Origin: Curtobacterium flaccumfaciens
GTDB taxonomy: Bacteria; Actinomycetota; Actinomycetes; Actinomycetales; Microbacteriaceae
NCBI RefSeq assembly: GCF_013359815.1
Contig: NZ_JABMCF010000031.1
Coordinates: 1-64,000 of the forward strand
Length of the DNA stretch: 64,000 nt
Direction: 5' to 3'
The notes under the pieces were generated by a model, which was not told where the DNA came from, did not search any database, and was given only the letters and a program-made list of their open reading frames with translations. Numbering within the stretch: position 1 is the stretch's first letter; each line of letters opens with the position of its first letter. Position numbers and translations under genes: made by a program. Positions 8,223-17,212 of the stretch are shown one piece after another.

Positions 8223-9606
8223 CCGACGCGGCGGCGGAGCCTGCTGACCGACGCGCCGGCGGAGGCTGCTCGCCAGCGGGCAGTGCCGGCACCGACGCCT
8301 CGTCGATCCAGGGCCCGGTCACCGCACCGACGTCCGCGACCGAACGGCCGGCGGCGTCCGCGAACGCACGGAGCACGTCGGGCACGGTGACGGATCCGTG
8401 CCGGTGCCGCTCGGTGATGCTCCGCAGCCCGGCGAAGAAGGCGTCGTCGCCGAACGTGCGGCGGACGGCGTGCAGGGCGAGGGCGCCGCGCTTGTAGACG
8501 CGGTCGTCGAACATGTCCTTCGCACCCGGGTCACCGACGACCAGGTCCTCCGGCTGCTCGAGCAGTCCCTGCCTATACCGCTCGGCCAACTGGTCGGCGG
8601 TGTCGTCGCCGCGGTCCTCGGACCACAGCCACTCGGCGTAGCAGGCGAACCCCTCGTGCAGCCAGATGTCCTGCCACCGGGTGACCGTGACGGAGTTGCC
8701 GAACCACTGGTGGGCGAGTTCGTGGGCGATGAGGCGGTCGGTGCCGTGCTCGCCGTCGACGTGGTTCCGGCCGAACACCGCCAGGCCGTGGGCCTCGAGC
8801 GGGATCTCCAGGTCGTCGTCGGTCACCACGACGCCGTACGCCGCGAACGGGTACGGGCCGAACCGGTCACCGAACAGCGCGAGCATCTCCGGCACCTGGC
8901 CGAAGTCGGTCTTCGCGGCGGCGGCGAGGTCAGCGGGGTGGTGCAGCGTGACGGGGACCCCGCTCGTGCGCAGCTTCGTGGTGCGGTACCGGCCGATCTG
9001 GACGGTCGCCAGGTAGGTCGCCATCGGCTCGGTGGTGGCGTAGGTCCAGCGGGTGCCGACGCGGTCGCGCTCCTTGGCGAGCAGCTCCCCGTTCGCCAGG
9101 ACGTCGTACGCCGCCTCGGCCGCGATCTCGATCCGGTACGTGGCCTTGTCGTCGGGGCGGTCGTTGCACGGGAACCACGACGGCGCTCCCGTGGGCTGCG
9201 CGGCGACGATGACGCCGTCGGACAGTTCTTCCCAGCCGAGCTGCCCCCACGCACTCCGGACGGGGTGCGGGGTGCCGCGGTACCGCAGGTGCACGCTGAA
9301 CACGGTGTCCGCGGCGATGGGTTCGGCCGGGGTGACCGTCACCTTGTGCGTCGCGGTCGAGACCTTCTTGGCCCGGCGTCCGTCGACGTCGACCCGGTCG
9401 ACCGTGAGCCCGTGCAGGTCGATCACGACCTTGTCGAGCGGCTCGAGGGCACGCGCGGTGATCGTGGCGGTGCCGTCCAGGCGGTTCGTGGCGACGCGGT
9501 AGTCGAGACGGAGCTCGTAGTGCTCGGCGCTCCACCGTCGGTCGCCGCTGTGCGGGGTGTACGGGTCTGCGGCGGGATCGGAGGGCACGGGGACAGTCAA
9601 CCTCAT
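8185..9606 (-). CDS. M1 family zinc metallo-aminopeptidase
   Basis: 473 aa. The gluzincin motif is intact: LIAHELAHQWFG (HExxH) followed 18 residues later by WLHEGFACYAEW (the third zinc ligand Glu). Further on, YKRGALALHAVR contains the Tyr/Arg that stabilise the transition state. It is shorter than PepN (~850 aa) and lacks the C-terminal ERAP-like domain, as in many actinobacterial M1 proteins. No signal peptide, so probably cytosolic. Its ATG overlaps the stop of the Pls-like synthetase (ATGA, 9603-9606), so the two are translationally coupled. M1-type aminopeptidases are known epsilon-poly-lysine-degrading enzymes in producing Streptomyces, so trimming or self-resistance toward the synthetase product is a reasonable inference. 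The last ~20 residues are Arg/Ala/Pro-rich. Confidence 0.92.
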   Translation of the reverse strand: MRLTVPVPSDPAADPYTPHSGDRRWSAEHYELRLDYRVATNRLDGTATITARALEPLDKVVIDLHGLTVDRVDVDGRRAKKVSTATHKVTVTPAEPIAADTVFSVHLRYRGTPHPVRSAWGQLGWEELSDGVIVAAQPTGAPSWFPCNDRPDDKATYRIEIAAEAAYDVLANGELLAKERDRVGTRWTYATTEPMATYLATVQIGRYRTTKLRTSGVPVTLHHPADLAAAAKTDFGQVPEMLALFGDRFGPYPFAAYGVVVTDDDLEIPLEAHGLAVFGRNHVDGEHGTDRLIAHELAHQWFGNSVTVTRWQDIWLHEGFACYAEWLWSEDRGDDTADQLAERYRQGLLEQPEDLVVGDPGAKDMFDDRVYKRGALALHAVRRTFGDDAFFAGLRSITERHRHGSVTVPDVLRAFADAAGRSVADVGAVTGPWIDEASVPALPAGEQPPPARRSAGSAAASASPPARRRPGRS

Positions 9607-12600
9607 GGCGCCGGTGGGGCGGTCACCGAGGGAGCTGCCGATGTCCACGGAGCGATCGGGTTTCCGGACCAGCGGGAGCCCGTCGGCACCTGCTCACCGC
9701 GCATCACGAGCGAGGACGGCCCGACGGTCGCCCCGGCACCGATGCCGGCCGCCGGCAGGACCACGCTGTGCGGCCCGAGCGTCGCACCCGCGTCGATCCG
9801 GACGGTGTCGAGCTGCATCACGCGGTCGTGGAACAGGTGCGTCTGCACGACCGTGCCCCGCGCGACCGACGCGCCGGAGCCGATGGTGACCAGGTCGGCC
9901 TCGGGCAGCCAGTACGTCTCGAGCCAGGTGCCGCGGCCGATCGTCGCACCGAGGCTCCGCAGCCAGACGGCCAGCGCGGGGGTGCCGGTGGCCTGCTCGG
10001 CGAACCAGGGGCGCGCGACGGTCTCGACGAAGGTGTCCTGCACCTCGTTGCGCCACACGAACGACGACCACAGCGGGTGCTCCCGGGCGGTGATCCGGCC
10101 GACGAACGCCCACTTCGCGATCGTCGACACCACGGCGGCGACGGCACCGGCGGCGATGAGCACCGGTCCGGCGAGCAGCACCGTCCACCCGATCCCGACG
10201 GCCGACCAGAGCGCCAGCAGTGCTCCGGCCACGCCGAGCGCGATGGCGGCGGACACCATCGGGGCGACCAGACGCAGCAGCTCCCAGCAGCCGCGGGCGA
10301 CCTTGAGCCGCCTGGACGGGCGGAACGTGCGCGCCTCGTCGAACTCCGTCGCCGCGCGCCGCAGCCGCACCGGGGGCGACCCGAGCCACGACGACCCGCG
10401 CTTGGCCTTCTTCGGCACCGCGGACAGCACCGCGACCAGCGCCTCGCGCGGCACCGAGCGTCCGGCGCCCGTCATCCCGCTGTTGCCGAGGAACGCCCGA
10501 CGGCCGACCTTCGAGCGACCGATCCGCACCCGACCGCCGCCGAGCTCGTACGTCGCCACCATCGTGTCGTCGGCCAGGAACGCCCCCGACGCGATCTGCG
10601 TCAACGCCGGGATGAGCAGCACCGTCGATATCTCGGTGTCCCGCCCGACGCGGGCGCCGAGCAGCCGCAGCCACACCGGCGTCACGAGCGAGGCGTACAA
10701 CGGGAACAGCAGGGTGCGCGCCGCGTCGAGCACCCGCTCGGTCGACCACACCTGCCAGCCGATCCGGGAGCGCACCGGGTGCCGTCCCTCGTGCAGGCCG
10801 ATGCCGAGCAGCCGCACCGCGACCACCACCAGCAGCGCGTACACGGCACCGGCGACGACCGTCGCCAGGGGGACCGTCAGCAGCGCACGGAGCACCGCGT
10901 CGCCCAGGGTCGACGCCCGCCCGACCAGGGCGAGGGCGACCAGCAGTCCGACCGCGACACCGACCACCGGCAACCCGGCCACGGCCAGGGACCCGGCCCC
11001 GTACGCGAGCAGCCAGCGTCGTCGGGTCGCGGGGCGGGCCTCCCGGTCGTCACGAGCCGACCCGGTGCGCTCCGCAGGTGCCCCTGCCCAGCGTTCGCCC
11101 GCGGGCACCGGGCCGCCGACGGCGGAACCCGCTGTGATCTCGGCACCCGCACCGACGTGCGCCCCCGGCAGCAGCGTCGTCCGGCTGCGCACCACGGCGT
11201 CCTCGTCGACGCGGACGTGCCCCAGGTGGAACACGTCGCCGTCGAGCCAGTGCCCGGCCAGGTCGACCTCGGGCTCGATCGAGGCACGCTTGCCGATCGT
11301 CAGCATCCCCGTCACCGGCGGCAGCGTGTGCAGGTCGACGTCCCTGCCGATCCGCGCGCCGAGGGCCCGGGCGTAGTAGCTGATCCACGGGGCGCCGGCC
11401 GTCGAGGGGCCGTCGACCGCCTCGGCGATGCGCTCGGCCAGCCAGACCCGCAGGTGCACCGAACCGCCACGGGGGTACGACCCCGGCCGGACCCCGGCGA
11501 GCAGTAGCCGCGCCAGCACCACCGTCAGCGCCATCTTGCCGATCGGCGTCACGAACACCAGGAGCGCCAGCACCAGCACCGGCCAGGGCAGCACCGGCAG
11601 GAACGGCAGCGTCGTCGCGTGCAGCACCGCGGCCACCAGGGCCGTCCACGTCAGCACCCGCAACCCCCGGAGCACCTGCACCGGCAGCCCGAGCAGCGTC
11701 ATCAGCAACCCCGTCGCCGGGGGCACCGGCGTGACGTCACGCGACGAGGCCTCGACCGGGCCGGACTCGTCCAGCGCCGCCGCCAACGCCCCGATCCGCG
11801 GGTGGTCGTACACGTCGGCCACCGTCGTCGTCGGGAACCGCTCCCGGATGGCGGACACCAGCTGCGCCGCCGTCAGCGACCCACCGCCGTGCGCGAAGAA
11901 GTCGTCGTCGACGCTCGCCACCGGCACCCCCAGGATCGCCGCCCACCGCTCGGCGATCCACGCCACCGTGTCCGGCAGCATCGCCGCGTCCGAGGCACCG
12001 GGCAGCGGCCACGGCAGCGCTGCGCGGTCGACCTTGCCCGACGTCCGCGTCGGCAGCGACTCCACCACGGCCACCAACGGCACCAGCGCCGCCGGCAGCT
12101 CCTGCCGCAACCGGGCGTTCGCCGCGGCCACGTCCACCGTCGCCCCCGCCACCGGGGCCACGTACCCGACCAGCACCTGGTTGCCCGCCGGGGTCCGCTG
12201 CACCACCGCGGCACCACCCGCCACGTCGTCCAGGGCCTGCAGTGCCGCATCGATCTCCCCGAGTTCGATCCGCCGGCCACCGAGCTTCACCTGGTCGTCC
12301 GCACGCCCCTGGAACACCAGCCCCTCGGGCTCGTACCGCACCAGGTCACCGCTCCGGTACGCCCGCTCCCACCCGAGCTCCGGGAACGGCGCGTACTTCT
12401 CCGCGTCCTTCGCCGGGTCCAGGTACCGCCCCAGCCCGACGCCACCGATCACGAGCTCACCGACGCCGCCCGGTTCCACCCGCTGTCCGGCACCGTCCAC
12501 CACGGCCAGGTCCCAGCCGTCCAGCGGCAGCCCGATCCGGATCGGCTGGCTCCCGTCGAGCAGGGACCCGCACGCCACCACGGTCGCCTCGGTCGGCCCG

Positions 12601-13499
12601 TACGTGTTCCACACCTCACGGTCACGACTCGCGATGCGCGCCGCCAGCTCCGGCGGGCATGCCTCACCACCGAAGATCACCAGCCGCACCTGCTCGAGCG
12701 CATCGTCCGGCCACAGCGCCGCCAGCGTCGGCACCGTCGACACCACCGTGATCGTGTGCGCGATGAGCCACGGCCCCAGGTCCACCCCCGTCCGCACCAA
12801 CGACCGGGGTGCCGGCACCAGCGCGGCGCCGTGCCCCCACGCCAGCCACATCTCCTCGCACGACGCGTCGAACGCCACGCTCAGCCCCGCCAGTACCCGG
12901 TCACCCGGACCGATCGGCGCCGCCTGCAGGAACATCCGTGCCTCGGCGTCCACGAACGCCGCTGCACTGCGGTGGGTGACCGCCACCCCCTTCGGCACCC
13001 CGGTCGACCCGGAGGTGAAGATGATCCACGCGTCGTCGGTCTCACGGGGGAGTTCGGCGCTCGCCGCAGGGTCCGTCACCGGCAGCTCGGTGCCGTCGTG
13101 GTCGCGCAGGACACCGCCCGCGCCGATCACCCCGACGACACCGGCCTCGCCGAACACCAGGGTGGCGCGTTCCTCGGGGTCGTCCGCGTCGACCGGCACG
13201 TAGGCCGCTCCGGCGGCGAGCACGGCGAGGATCGACAGGTACAGGTCACGCCCACCGGAGGGGATGCGCACCCCGACCCGGTCGCCGCGACGGACGCCCC
13301 GGCGTGCCAGGTCGTCGGCCTGCGCGCGCACGAGGTCGAGCAGGGCGGCGTAGTCGACGCTGCCGGCGGGGTCCTCGAGGGCGGTCGCGTCCGGGTGGGT
13401 CGCCGCGGTCGCCGCCAGGACGTCGAACAGGGTCCGTGGGGCGGGTGCGTCGCCGCCGCGGGCGAGTTCGAGCTGCGCGTTCCCGGTGCCGGTGGTCAT
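9603..13499 (-). CDS. Pls/PosA-family nonribosomal peptide synthetase (poly-amino-acid synthetase-like)
   Basis: 1298 aa, close to the ~1320 aa of epsilon-poly-lysine synthetase. Domains: adenylation (about aa 20-495; A3 IIFTSGSTGVPKG, A5 NTYGPTE, A7 YRSGDLVR, A8 GRADDQVKLGGRR, A10 TRTSGKVDR), one carrier domain with Ser in FFAHGGGSL (about aa 540), then a C-terminal half with about six hydrophobic helices interleaved with three soluble segments containing hexapeptide-repeat-like stretches (for example IGRDVDLH, VRIDAGATLG). There is no condensation or thioesterase domain, as expected for this single-module iterative membrane enzyme. Aligned by eye to GrsA, the specificity residues read D-A-E-S-I-G-T-V-V-K, which I recall as a lysine code. 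ATG at 13499 with GGGAAGAGG upstream. It sits between an oxidoreductase and an M1 peptidase in one operon. Confidence 0.92.
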   Translation of the reverse strand: MTTGTGNAQLELARGGDAPAPRTLFDVLAATAATHPDATALEDPAGSVDYAALLDLVRAQADDLARRGVRRGDRVGVRIPSGGRDLYLSILAVLAAGAAYVPVDADDPEERATLVFGEAGVVGVIGAGGVLRDHDGTELPVTDPAASAELPRETDDAWIIFTSGSTGVPKGVAVTHRSAAAFVDAEARMFLQAAPIGPGDRVLAGLSVAFDASCEEMWLAWGHGAALVPAPRSLVRTGVDLGPWLIAHTITVVSTVPTLAALWPDDALEQVRLVIFGGEACPPELAARIASRDREVWNTYGPTEATVVACGSLLDGSQPIRIGLPLDGWDLAVVDGAGQRVEPGGVGELVIGGVGLGRYLDPAKDAEKYAPFPELGWERAYRSGDLVRYEPEGLVFQGRADDQVKLGGRRIELGEIDAALQALDDVAGGAAVVQRTPAGNQVLVGYVAPVAGATVDVAAANARLRQELPAALVPLVAVVESLPTRTSGKVDRAALPWPLPGASDAAMLPDTVAWIAERWAAILGVPVASVDDDFFAHGGGSLTAAQLVSAIRERFPTTTVADVYDHPRIGALAAALDESGPVEASSRDVTPVPPATGLLMTLLGLPVQVLRGLRVLTWTALVAAVLHATTLPFLPVLPWPVLVLALLVFVTPIGKMALTVVLARLLLAGVRPGSYPRGGSVHLRVWLAERIAEAVDGPSTAGAPWISYYARALGARIGRDVDLHTLPPVTGMLTIGKRASIEPEVDLAGHWLDGDVFHLGHVRVDEDAVVRSRTTLLPGAHVGAGAEITAGSAVGGPVPAGERWAGAPAERTGSARDDREARPATRRRWLLAYGAGSLAVAGLPVVGVAVGLLVALALVGRASTLGDAVLRALLTVPLATVVAGAVYALLVVVAVRLLGIGLHEGRHPVRSRIGWQVWSTERVLDAARTLLFPLYASLVTPVWLRLLGARVGRDTEISTVLLIPALTQIASGAFLADDTMVATYELGGGRVRIGRSKVGRRAFLGNSGMTGAGRSVPREALVAVLSAVPKKAKRGSSWLGSPPVRLRRAATEFDEARTFRPSRRLKVARGCWELLRLVAPMVSAAIALGVAGALLALWSAVGIGWTVLLAGPVLIAAGAVAAVVSTIAKWAFVGRITAREHPLWSSFVWRNEVQDTFVETVARPWFAEQATGTPALAVWLRSLGATIGRGTWLETYWLPEADLVTIGSGASVARGTVVQTHLFHDRVMQLDTVRIDAGATLGPHSVVLPAAGIGAGATVGPSSLVMRGEQVPTGSRWSGNPIAPWTSAAPSVTAPPAP

Positions 13500-13543
13500 C
13501 GAGGCCTCTTCCCGGTCGTGTGCGGGACGACCGGCCCGTGATC

Positions 13544-14626
13544 CTAGAGGGTCGAGGTGTCCTGCTCGGGAACGGACGGTGCCGTACCGGTCGGCTCGAG
13601 TGCCGCAGCGGACGGTTCGAGTGCCGCACGGGCCGCGTCGAGCGCCGTCGCGATCCCGATCGAGTCGTCCAGCGAGTGCACCGGGGACTCCGTGCGACCG
13701 TCCGCCACGTACTGCGCGAGTGCCGCCGCCTGCCACACGAGTCCCTGACGACCCCGCAGCCCCGTCGGCTCCGCCCAGTGGTCCTCCCCACTCCGGTGGT
13801 GCACCGCGAACGACGCCGGGAACACGAAGTGGTCGGTGTAGCGGACCGTGGCCCGGCTCCCGGCGATCACCGCCAGCCCCGGCGTCCACGCCGTCATCGA
13901 CGTGGCCACCACCGCCTGCGCGCCACGCTCCGCCGTCGACACCGTGACGGACTGGAGGTCCACCCCGCGGTCCGAGACTGCCCCCGTCGTGCTGCTGGTC
14001 ACCGGGGCGCCGGTGGCGAACCGTGCGAACCAGTGCCCGTACACGCCGGCGTCGAGGAGGGCACCCCCGCCTGCTGCGGGGTCGAACATCCGGTCCGCCG
14101 GGGCCGGGTCGTGCGGCCACCCGACGTCGACCGTCGCGAGCCGGACGTCGCCGAGGACTCCGTCCGCGAGCAGACGGGCGACGACGGTCGTGCCCGGCAG
14201 GTACCGGGTCCACATCGCCTCCATCGCGAGGACGCCCGCGGCCCGTGCGGCGTCGGCGAGGGTGCGGGTGTCCGCTGCCGAGGTCGTCATCGGCTTCTCG
14301 ACGAGCACGTGCTTGCCGGCGGCGATCGCGAGCAGCGCGTGCCCGAGGTGCTGCGGGTGCGGCGAGGCGACGTAGACCACGTCGACGGACGGGTCCGCCA
14401 CGAGGGCCTCGTACGACCCGTGCACACCGGGCACGCCGTGGCGGGTGGCGAAGGCCGCGGCACGCTCGGGGGAGCGGGAGCCCACGGCGACGACGCGCTG
14501 GTCGGAGTTCGCGTGCAGCGTGGTGGTGAAGTCGTTCGCGATCTCCCCGGGGCCGATCACACCCCACCGGAGCTCGGGGCCGCCCCGCAGCGCGTGGACT
14601 CCGGGCACCGGGAACGTCATCGTCAT
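13544..14626 (-). CDS. Gfo/Idh/MocA-family NAD(P)-dependent oxidoreductase
   Basis: 360 aa. The N-terminal Rossmann motif is WGVIGPGEIANDF, the conserved catalytic-lysine segment is GKHVLVEKPMTTS (EKP, about aa 106-112), and MEAMWTRYLPG is typical of the trans-dihydrobenzenediol dehydrogenase-like branch. GGGALLDAGVYGHWFA matches the C-terminal beta-sheet domain. It lies 44 bp upstream of the Pls-like gene on the same strand and probably leads its operon. Whether it acts on the same pathway or is only a neighbour cannot be told. The last 25 residues are a low-complexity tail. Substrate unknown. Confidence 0.88.
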   Translation of the reverse strand: MTMTFPVPGVHALRGGPELRWGVIGPGEIANDFTTTLHANSDQRVVAVGSRSPERAAAFATRHGVPGVHGSYEALVADPSVDVVYVASPHPQHLGHALLAIAAGKHVLVEKPMTTSAADTRTLADAARAAGVLAMEAMWTRYLPGTTVVARLLADGVLGDVRLATVDVGWPHDPAPADRMFDPAAGGGALLDAGVYGHWFARFATGAPVTSSTTGAVSDRGVDLQSVTVSTAERGAQAVVATSMTAWTPGLAVIAGSRATVRYTDHFVFPASFAVHHRSGEDHWAEPTGLRGRQGLVWQAAALAQYVADGRTESPVHSLDDSIGIATALDAARAALEPSAAALEPTGTAPSVPEQDTSTL

Positions 14627-14794
14627 GCCGGAACGCTACCGGGATGCTCCGGACCCGGTTGTGCCGCTCCTCGCCCCGGGACCGACCCGCATCGAGTCAT
14701 CCGACCCAATCGCCCCGTGACACCGTCGATGAGAATCGGATTCCACGAACCGCCGCCGGTCGCGGCGTCGGGAACCCGAGGAAGGTCGTCACCG

Positions 14795-15619
14795 ATGCCC
14801 ACCCAGCCACCTCCCCACATCGACCGCGACGTGCGGTACTCGGACCGGCACGACGCCCTGGTCCTCGACGTGCACAGCCCGGGCCCCGGAACGCCCGCGA
14901 GCACCGGCGCCGTCGTGCTCGTGCACGGGGGCGGCTGGTTCCGCGGGGACAAGTCCAAGGAGGACGGCCTGTCCGCCCGACTCGTCGACGCCGGGTACAC
15001 GGTCTTCGTCCCGAACTACCGGCTGGCACCGACGGACGTGTTCCCCGCGAGCAGGGACGACGTGCTCACCGCGTACGAGTGGGCGCTGCAGTCCGACGTC
15101 CCCTTCGACCGGAGCAAGGTCGCCTTCTTCGGCGGGTCAGCCGGGGGGAACCTCGCCGTCGAGGGCGGCATCGCGACCGGCCGTCCCTCCGTGAGCTGGT
15201 CCGGGATCTTCGGCCTCGCCGAGATCATCCGGGCGACGGACGGCACGGTCTCCGCGGCGCCGACGACGCAGGACCTCGACGCGATGCGGAGCGCCGACAT
15301 CGACCAGACCGGGCGGGACGACCCGTTCCTCCGCTGGGTGATCCTGCAGGAGGTCGGCGGCGACCGGTCGGCGCTCGCCGCGGCGTCCACGATCGAGCAC
15401 GTGACGGCGTCGACGGGCCCCGTCTACCTCGCCAACTCGCTGGACGAGTGGGTCCCGCGGTCGGACCCGATCGCCCTGCAGGCGGCGCTCGCCGCGGTCG
15501 GCGTCCCGAACACGCTGCAGCTGATCCCCGGTCTCCGTCACGCCGAGGGCTACACCGACCACGCGCTGCCCGGATCGCTCACGTTCCTCGCGCAGACGCT
15601 CGGGGTCGAGCGCCGCTGA
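14795..15619 (+). CDS. Alpha/beta-hydrolase, HSL (family IV) type esterase
   Basis: 274 aa. The oxyanion-hole motif VHGGGWFRGD (about aa 45-54) is followed by the nucleophile elbow FGGSAGGN (Ser about aa 115), an Asp in LANSLDEWVP and the catalytic His in LRHAEGY. This is the hormone-sensitive-lipase family order for small-ester or acyl hydrolysis. Start chosen at ATG 14795, with GAGGAAGG upstream and a normal family N-terminus; more distal in-frame starts would add an unstructured extension. There is no signal peptide. It is followed 26 bp later by the VOC gene on the same strand. Confidence 0.88.
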   Translation: MPTQPPPHIDRDVRYSDRHDALVLDVHSPGPGTPASTGAVVLVHGGGWFRGDKSKEDGLSARLVDAGYTVFVPNYRLAPTDVFPASRDDVLTAYEWALQSDVPFDRSKVAFFGGSAGGNLAVEGGIATGRPSVSWSGIFGLAEIIRATDGTVSAAPTTQDLDAMRSADIDQTGRDDPFLRWVILQEVGGDRSALAAASTIEHVTASTGPVYLANSLDEWVPRSDPIALQAALAAVGVPNTLQLIPGLRHAEGYTDHALPGSLTFLAQTLGVERR

Positions 15620-15645
15620 GCGGCGCGCGACGAAGGAGGACCCCC

Positions 15646-16077
15646 GTGCCCGACGACTCCACAGCGCCGCTCGCGATCGGCCCGGTCGGCAACGTCTTCC
15701 TGTTCGTCGACGACCTCGACGCCGCGGTCGCCTGGTACGCGGCCAGGCTCCGCCGCGAACCGGTCGTGCGTGGTGGCGCGCTCGTCGCGTTCGACATCGC
15801 GGGCGTCCGCCTCACGCTGCACCGGACCGACGAACTGAACACGCCGGGGCCGTCCGGCACGGTGCCGTACTGGACCGTGCCCGACGTGGACGCCGTCGTC
15901 GAGGACTGGGTCGCCAACGGTGCTGTCGCGCACCGGGGCCCGAAGACGGTGTTCACGGGAGAGCGGCTCTGCCAGCTGCTCGATCCCTTCGGGAACCTCT
16001 TCGGCGTACTTTCCAGTGCCCCCAGGAGGATTCGAACCTCCGCCCCTGCCTCCGGAGGGCAGTGCTCTATCCCCTGA
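15646..16077 (+). CDS. VOC (glyoxalase/bleomycin-resistance fold) protein running into tRNA-Arg
   Basis: 143 aa from GTG 15646, with a strong GAAGGAGGA five bases upstream. VOC features are clear: GNVFLFVDDLDAAVAWYA at the start and LCQLLDPFGNLFGVL near the end, the usual final strand of the fold. Normally the protein would stop within a few residues, but here the frame continues into the antisense strand of the tRNA-Arg gene and adds about 20 residues (SAPRRIRTSAPASGG...), ending at 16077. The last 61 bp therefore overlap the tRNA. The original stop codon was probably lost, by deletion or by recombination at the tRNA 3' end. Substrate unknown. Confidence 0.8.
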   Translation: MPDDSTAPLAIGPVGNVFLFVDDLDAAVAWYAARLRREPVVRGGALVAFDIAGVRLTLHRTDELNTPGPSGTVPYWTVPDVDAVVEDWVANGAVAHRGPKTVFTGERLCQLLDPFGNLFGVLSSAPRRIRTSAPASGGQCSIP

Positions 16078-16088
16078 GCTATGGGGGC
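16017..16088 (-). tRNA. tRNA-Arg (anticodon CCG)
   Basis: On the minus strand a full cloverleaf can be folded: acceptor GCCCCCA/TGGGGGC with discriminator A, D-arm GCTCAGGGGATAGAGC, anticodon arm CTGCC-CTCCGGA-GGCAG giving anticodon CCG (reads CGG, Arg), and T-arm GGAGGTTCGAATCCTCC. The 3' CCA is not encoded. The gene reads toward, and its 3' part is overlapped by, the VOC coding sequence on the other strand. argS lies about 1.1 kb away. Confidence 0.95.
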
Positions 16089-16167
16089 CAAGGGGTGTCA
16101 ACAACCGTAGCAGGTCCGGCGGGTGGTCCTGGACAGCGCGTGTCGCGCTGTGGACGTGCCGTCGGAC

Positions 16168-16554
16168 GGCCGGGAGGCGCGGTGCGGGCCCGCCACGGCC
16201 CTCCCGTCCGCACGGTGCGTCCCTCGTGAGCTGGTGCGAGGTTCCGTGTTCCGTGCGGCGCTGCAAGCGCGCACCACGCACGGAAGCTCGCACCAGATGG
16301 CGGACCCGGCACCGTGCGAGCGTCGCGATCCCGTGCGAGGTTCCGTGTTCCGTGCGGCGCAGCAAGCGCGCACCGCACACACAACCTCGCACCGGATGGC
16401 GGACGCGGCACGGTGCGTGGCCGCCGCCGGCCGGGAGGCGCGGTTCGGGCCCGCCACGGGCCTCCCGTCCGCACGGTGCGTCCGTCGCGATCCCGTGCCA
16501 GGTTCCGTGTTCCGTGCGGCGCTGCAAGCGCGCACCACGTGCGCAACCTCGCAC
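16168..16554. repeat. Hairpin repeat array: three 60-bp Q units and two P units
   Basis: The gene-free stretch 16089-16591 is mostly repeats. The Q unit (GTGCGAGGTTCCGTG...AACCTCGCAC, exactly 60 bp) lies at 16234-16293, 16333-16392 and 16495-16554. Its ends are inverted repeats, and it contains an inner hairpin GTGCGGCGCTGCAAGCGCGCAC. The P unit (GGGAGGC...GCCTCCC, itself an inverted repeat) starts at 16172 and 16433, giving the order P-Q-Q-P-Q. Copies differ by a few bases, often in the loops, consistent with selection for base pairing. REP-like in character; no gene is seen. Confidence 0.75.
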
Positions 16555-16591
16555 CGGACGGCGGAGCCCGCACCGTGCCGGCGCGGCCCCG

Positions 16592-17167
16592 TCAGCCCGC
16601 GGGCGCGGCCGTCGCCGACGCGGACGGCTGCAGCGCGGCGCGCACCGCGTCGACGACGGGCTGCGCCCCACCCGGCTCGGTGAACAGCGTCGACTGCGCG
16701 GTGATCCAGTACGGGTCGGCAAAGGCGTCCGCGCGGCCGACGTCGCCGCTCAGGGCAAAGTAGCCCTCCACGCGGTAGGTGGGGACAGACCCGCCCCGCT
16801 CGTACAGGGCGTCCTTCAGGTTGGTGAGCGACTTCTCAGGCAGGTCGGCGACCGCGAGCGTGATCGCCGTGGCGTCGGCGTCGGTGCTGACGAACCGGCA
16901 CACGCGACCCTGCTGCTTCGCGATGGTCGCGGCGGGGGAGCCCTTCGCCGGGGTGAAGGAGTCGTCGAGCTCGAAGGTCTGCCCGTACACCGACAGTGCG
17001 CTCGTCGGCAGGAGCTCCGCGCAGGTCTGCGACACCGGCTTGCCCGCCGGGGTCGCGCTGGCCGACGGAGTGCTGTCCCCGCCGCCCGAGCACCCGGCGA
17101 GCACGACGGCTGCTGCGGTGGTGAGGGTGGCGACGGTGAGCGCCCGGGCACGGCTGCGGGGGGTCAT
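16592..17167 (-). CDS. Putative lipoprotein
   Basis: 191 aa. The N-terminus is [26 protein letters not shown]: a positively charged n-region, a hydrophobic core and a VLAGC lipobox, so Cys about aa 26 is probably lipidated and the protein anchored outside the membrane. A Ser/Thr/Ala-rich linker follows, then a ~130-aa domain with two further cysteines (QTCAEL and GRVCRFV) that could form a disulfide. The start at 17167 is preferred over an upstream in-frame ATG at 17185 because it gives a normal signal peptide. I do not recognise the domain. It is divergent from argS. Confidence 0.8.
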   Translation of the reverse strand: MTPRSRARALTVATLTTAAAVVLAGCSGGGDSTPSASATPAGKPVSQTCAELLPTSALSVYGQTFELDDSFTPAKGSPAATIAKQQGRVCRFVSTDADATAITLAVADLPEKSLTNLKDALYERGGSVPTYRVEGYFALSGDVGRADAFADPYWITAQSTLFTEPGGAQPVVDAVRAALQPSASATAAPAG

Positions 17168-17212
17168 CCCGACATGATGCTGCATCGACCGGTGCGGACC
17201 TGGGCGTCCCGG

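Noticed and set aside
8398..11376. ~990-codon plus-strand open frame across the M1 and Pls genes
   Set aside because: The minus strand carries complete HExxH and synthetase motifs there; the plus-strand translation has none.
9603..13499. Reading the synthetase as a D-alanine-ligase (DltA) or plain acyl-CoA ligase
   Set aside because: The carrier domain, the multi-helix C-terminal half with three soluble segments and the total length match Pls/PosA enzymes, not DltA.
16089..16591. Possible CRISPR-like array
   Set aside because: Units are 60-bp inverted repeats separated by related rather than unique sequence, with irregular spacing and no cas genes nearby.
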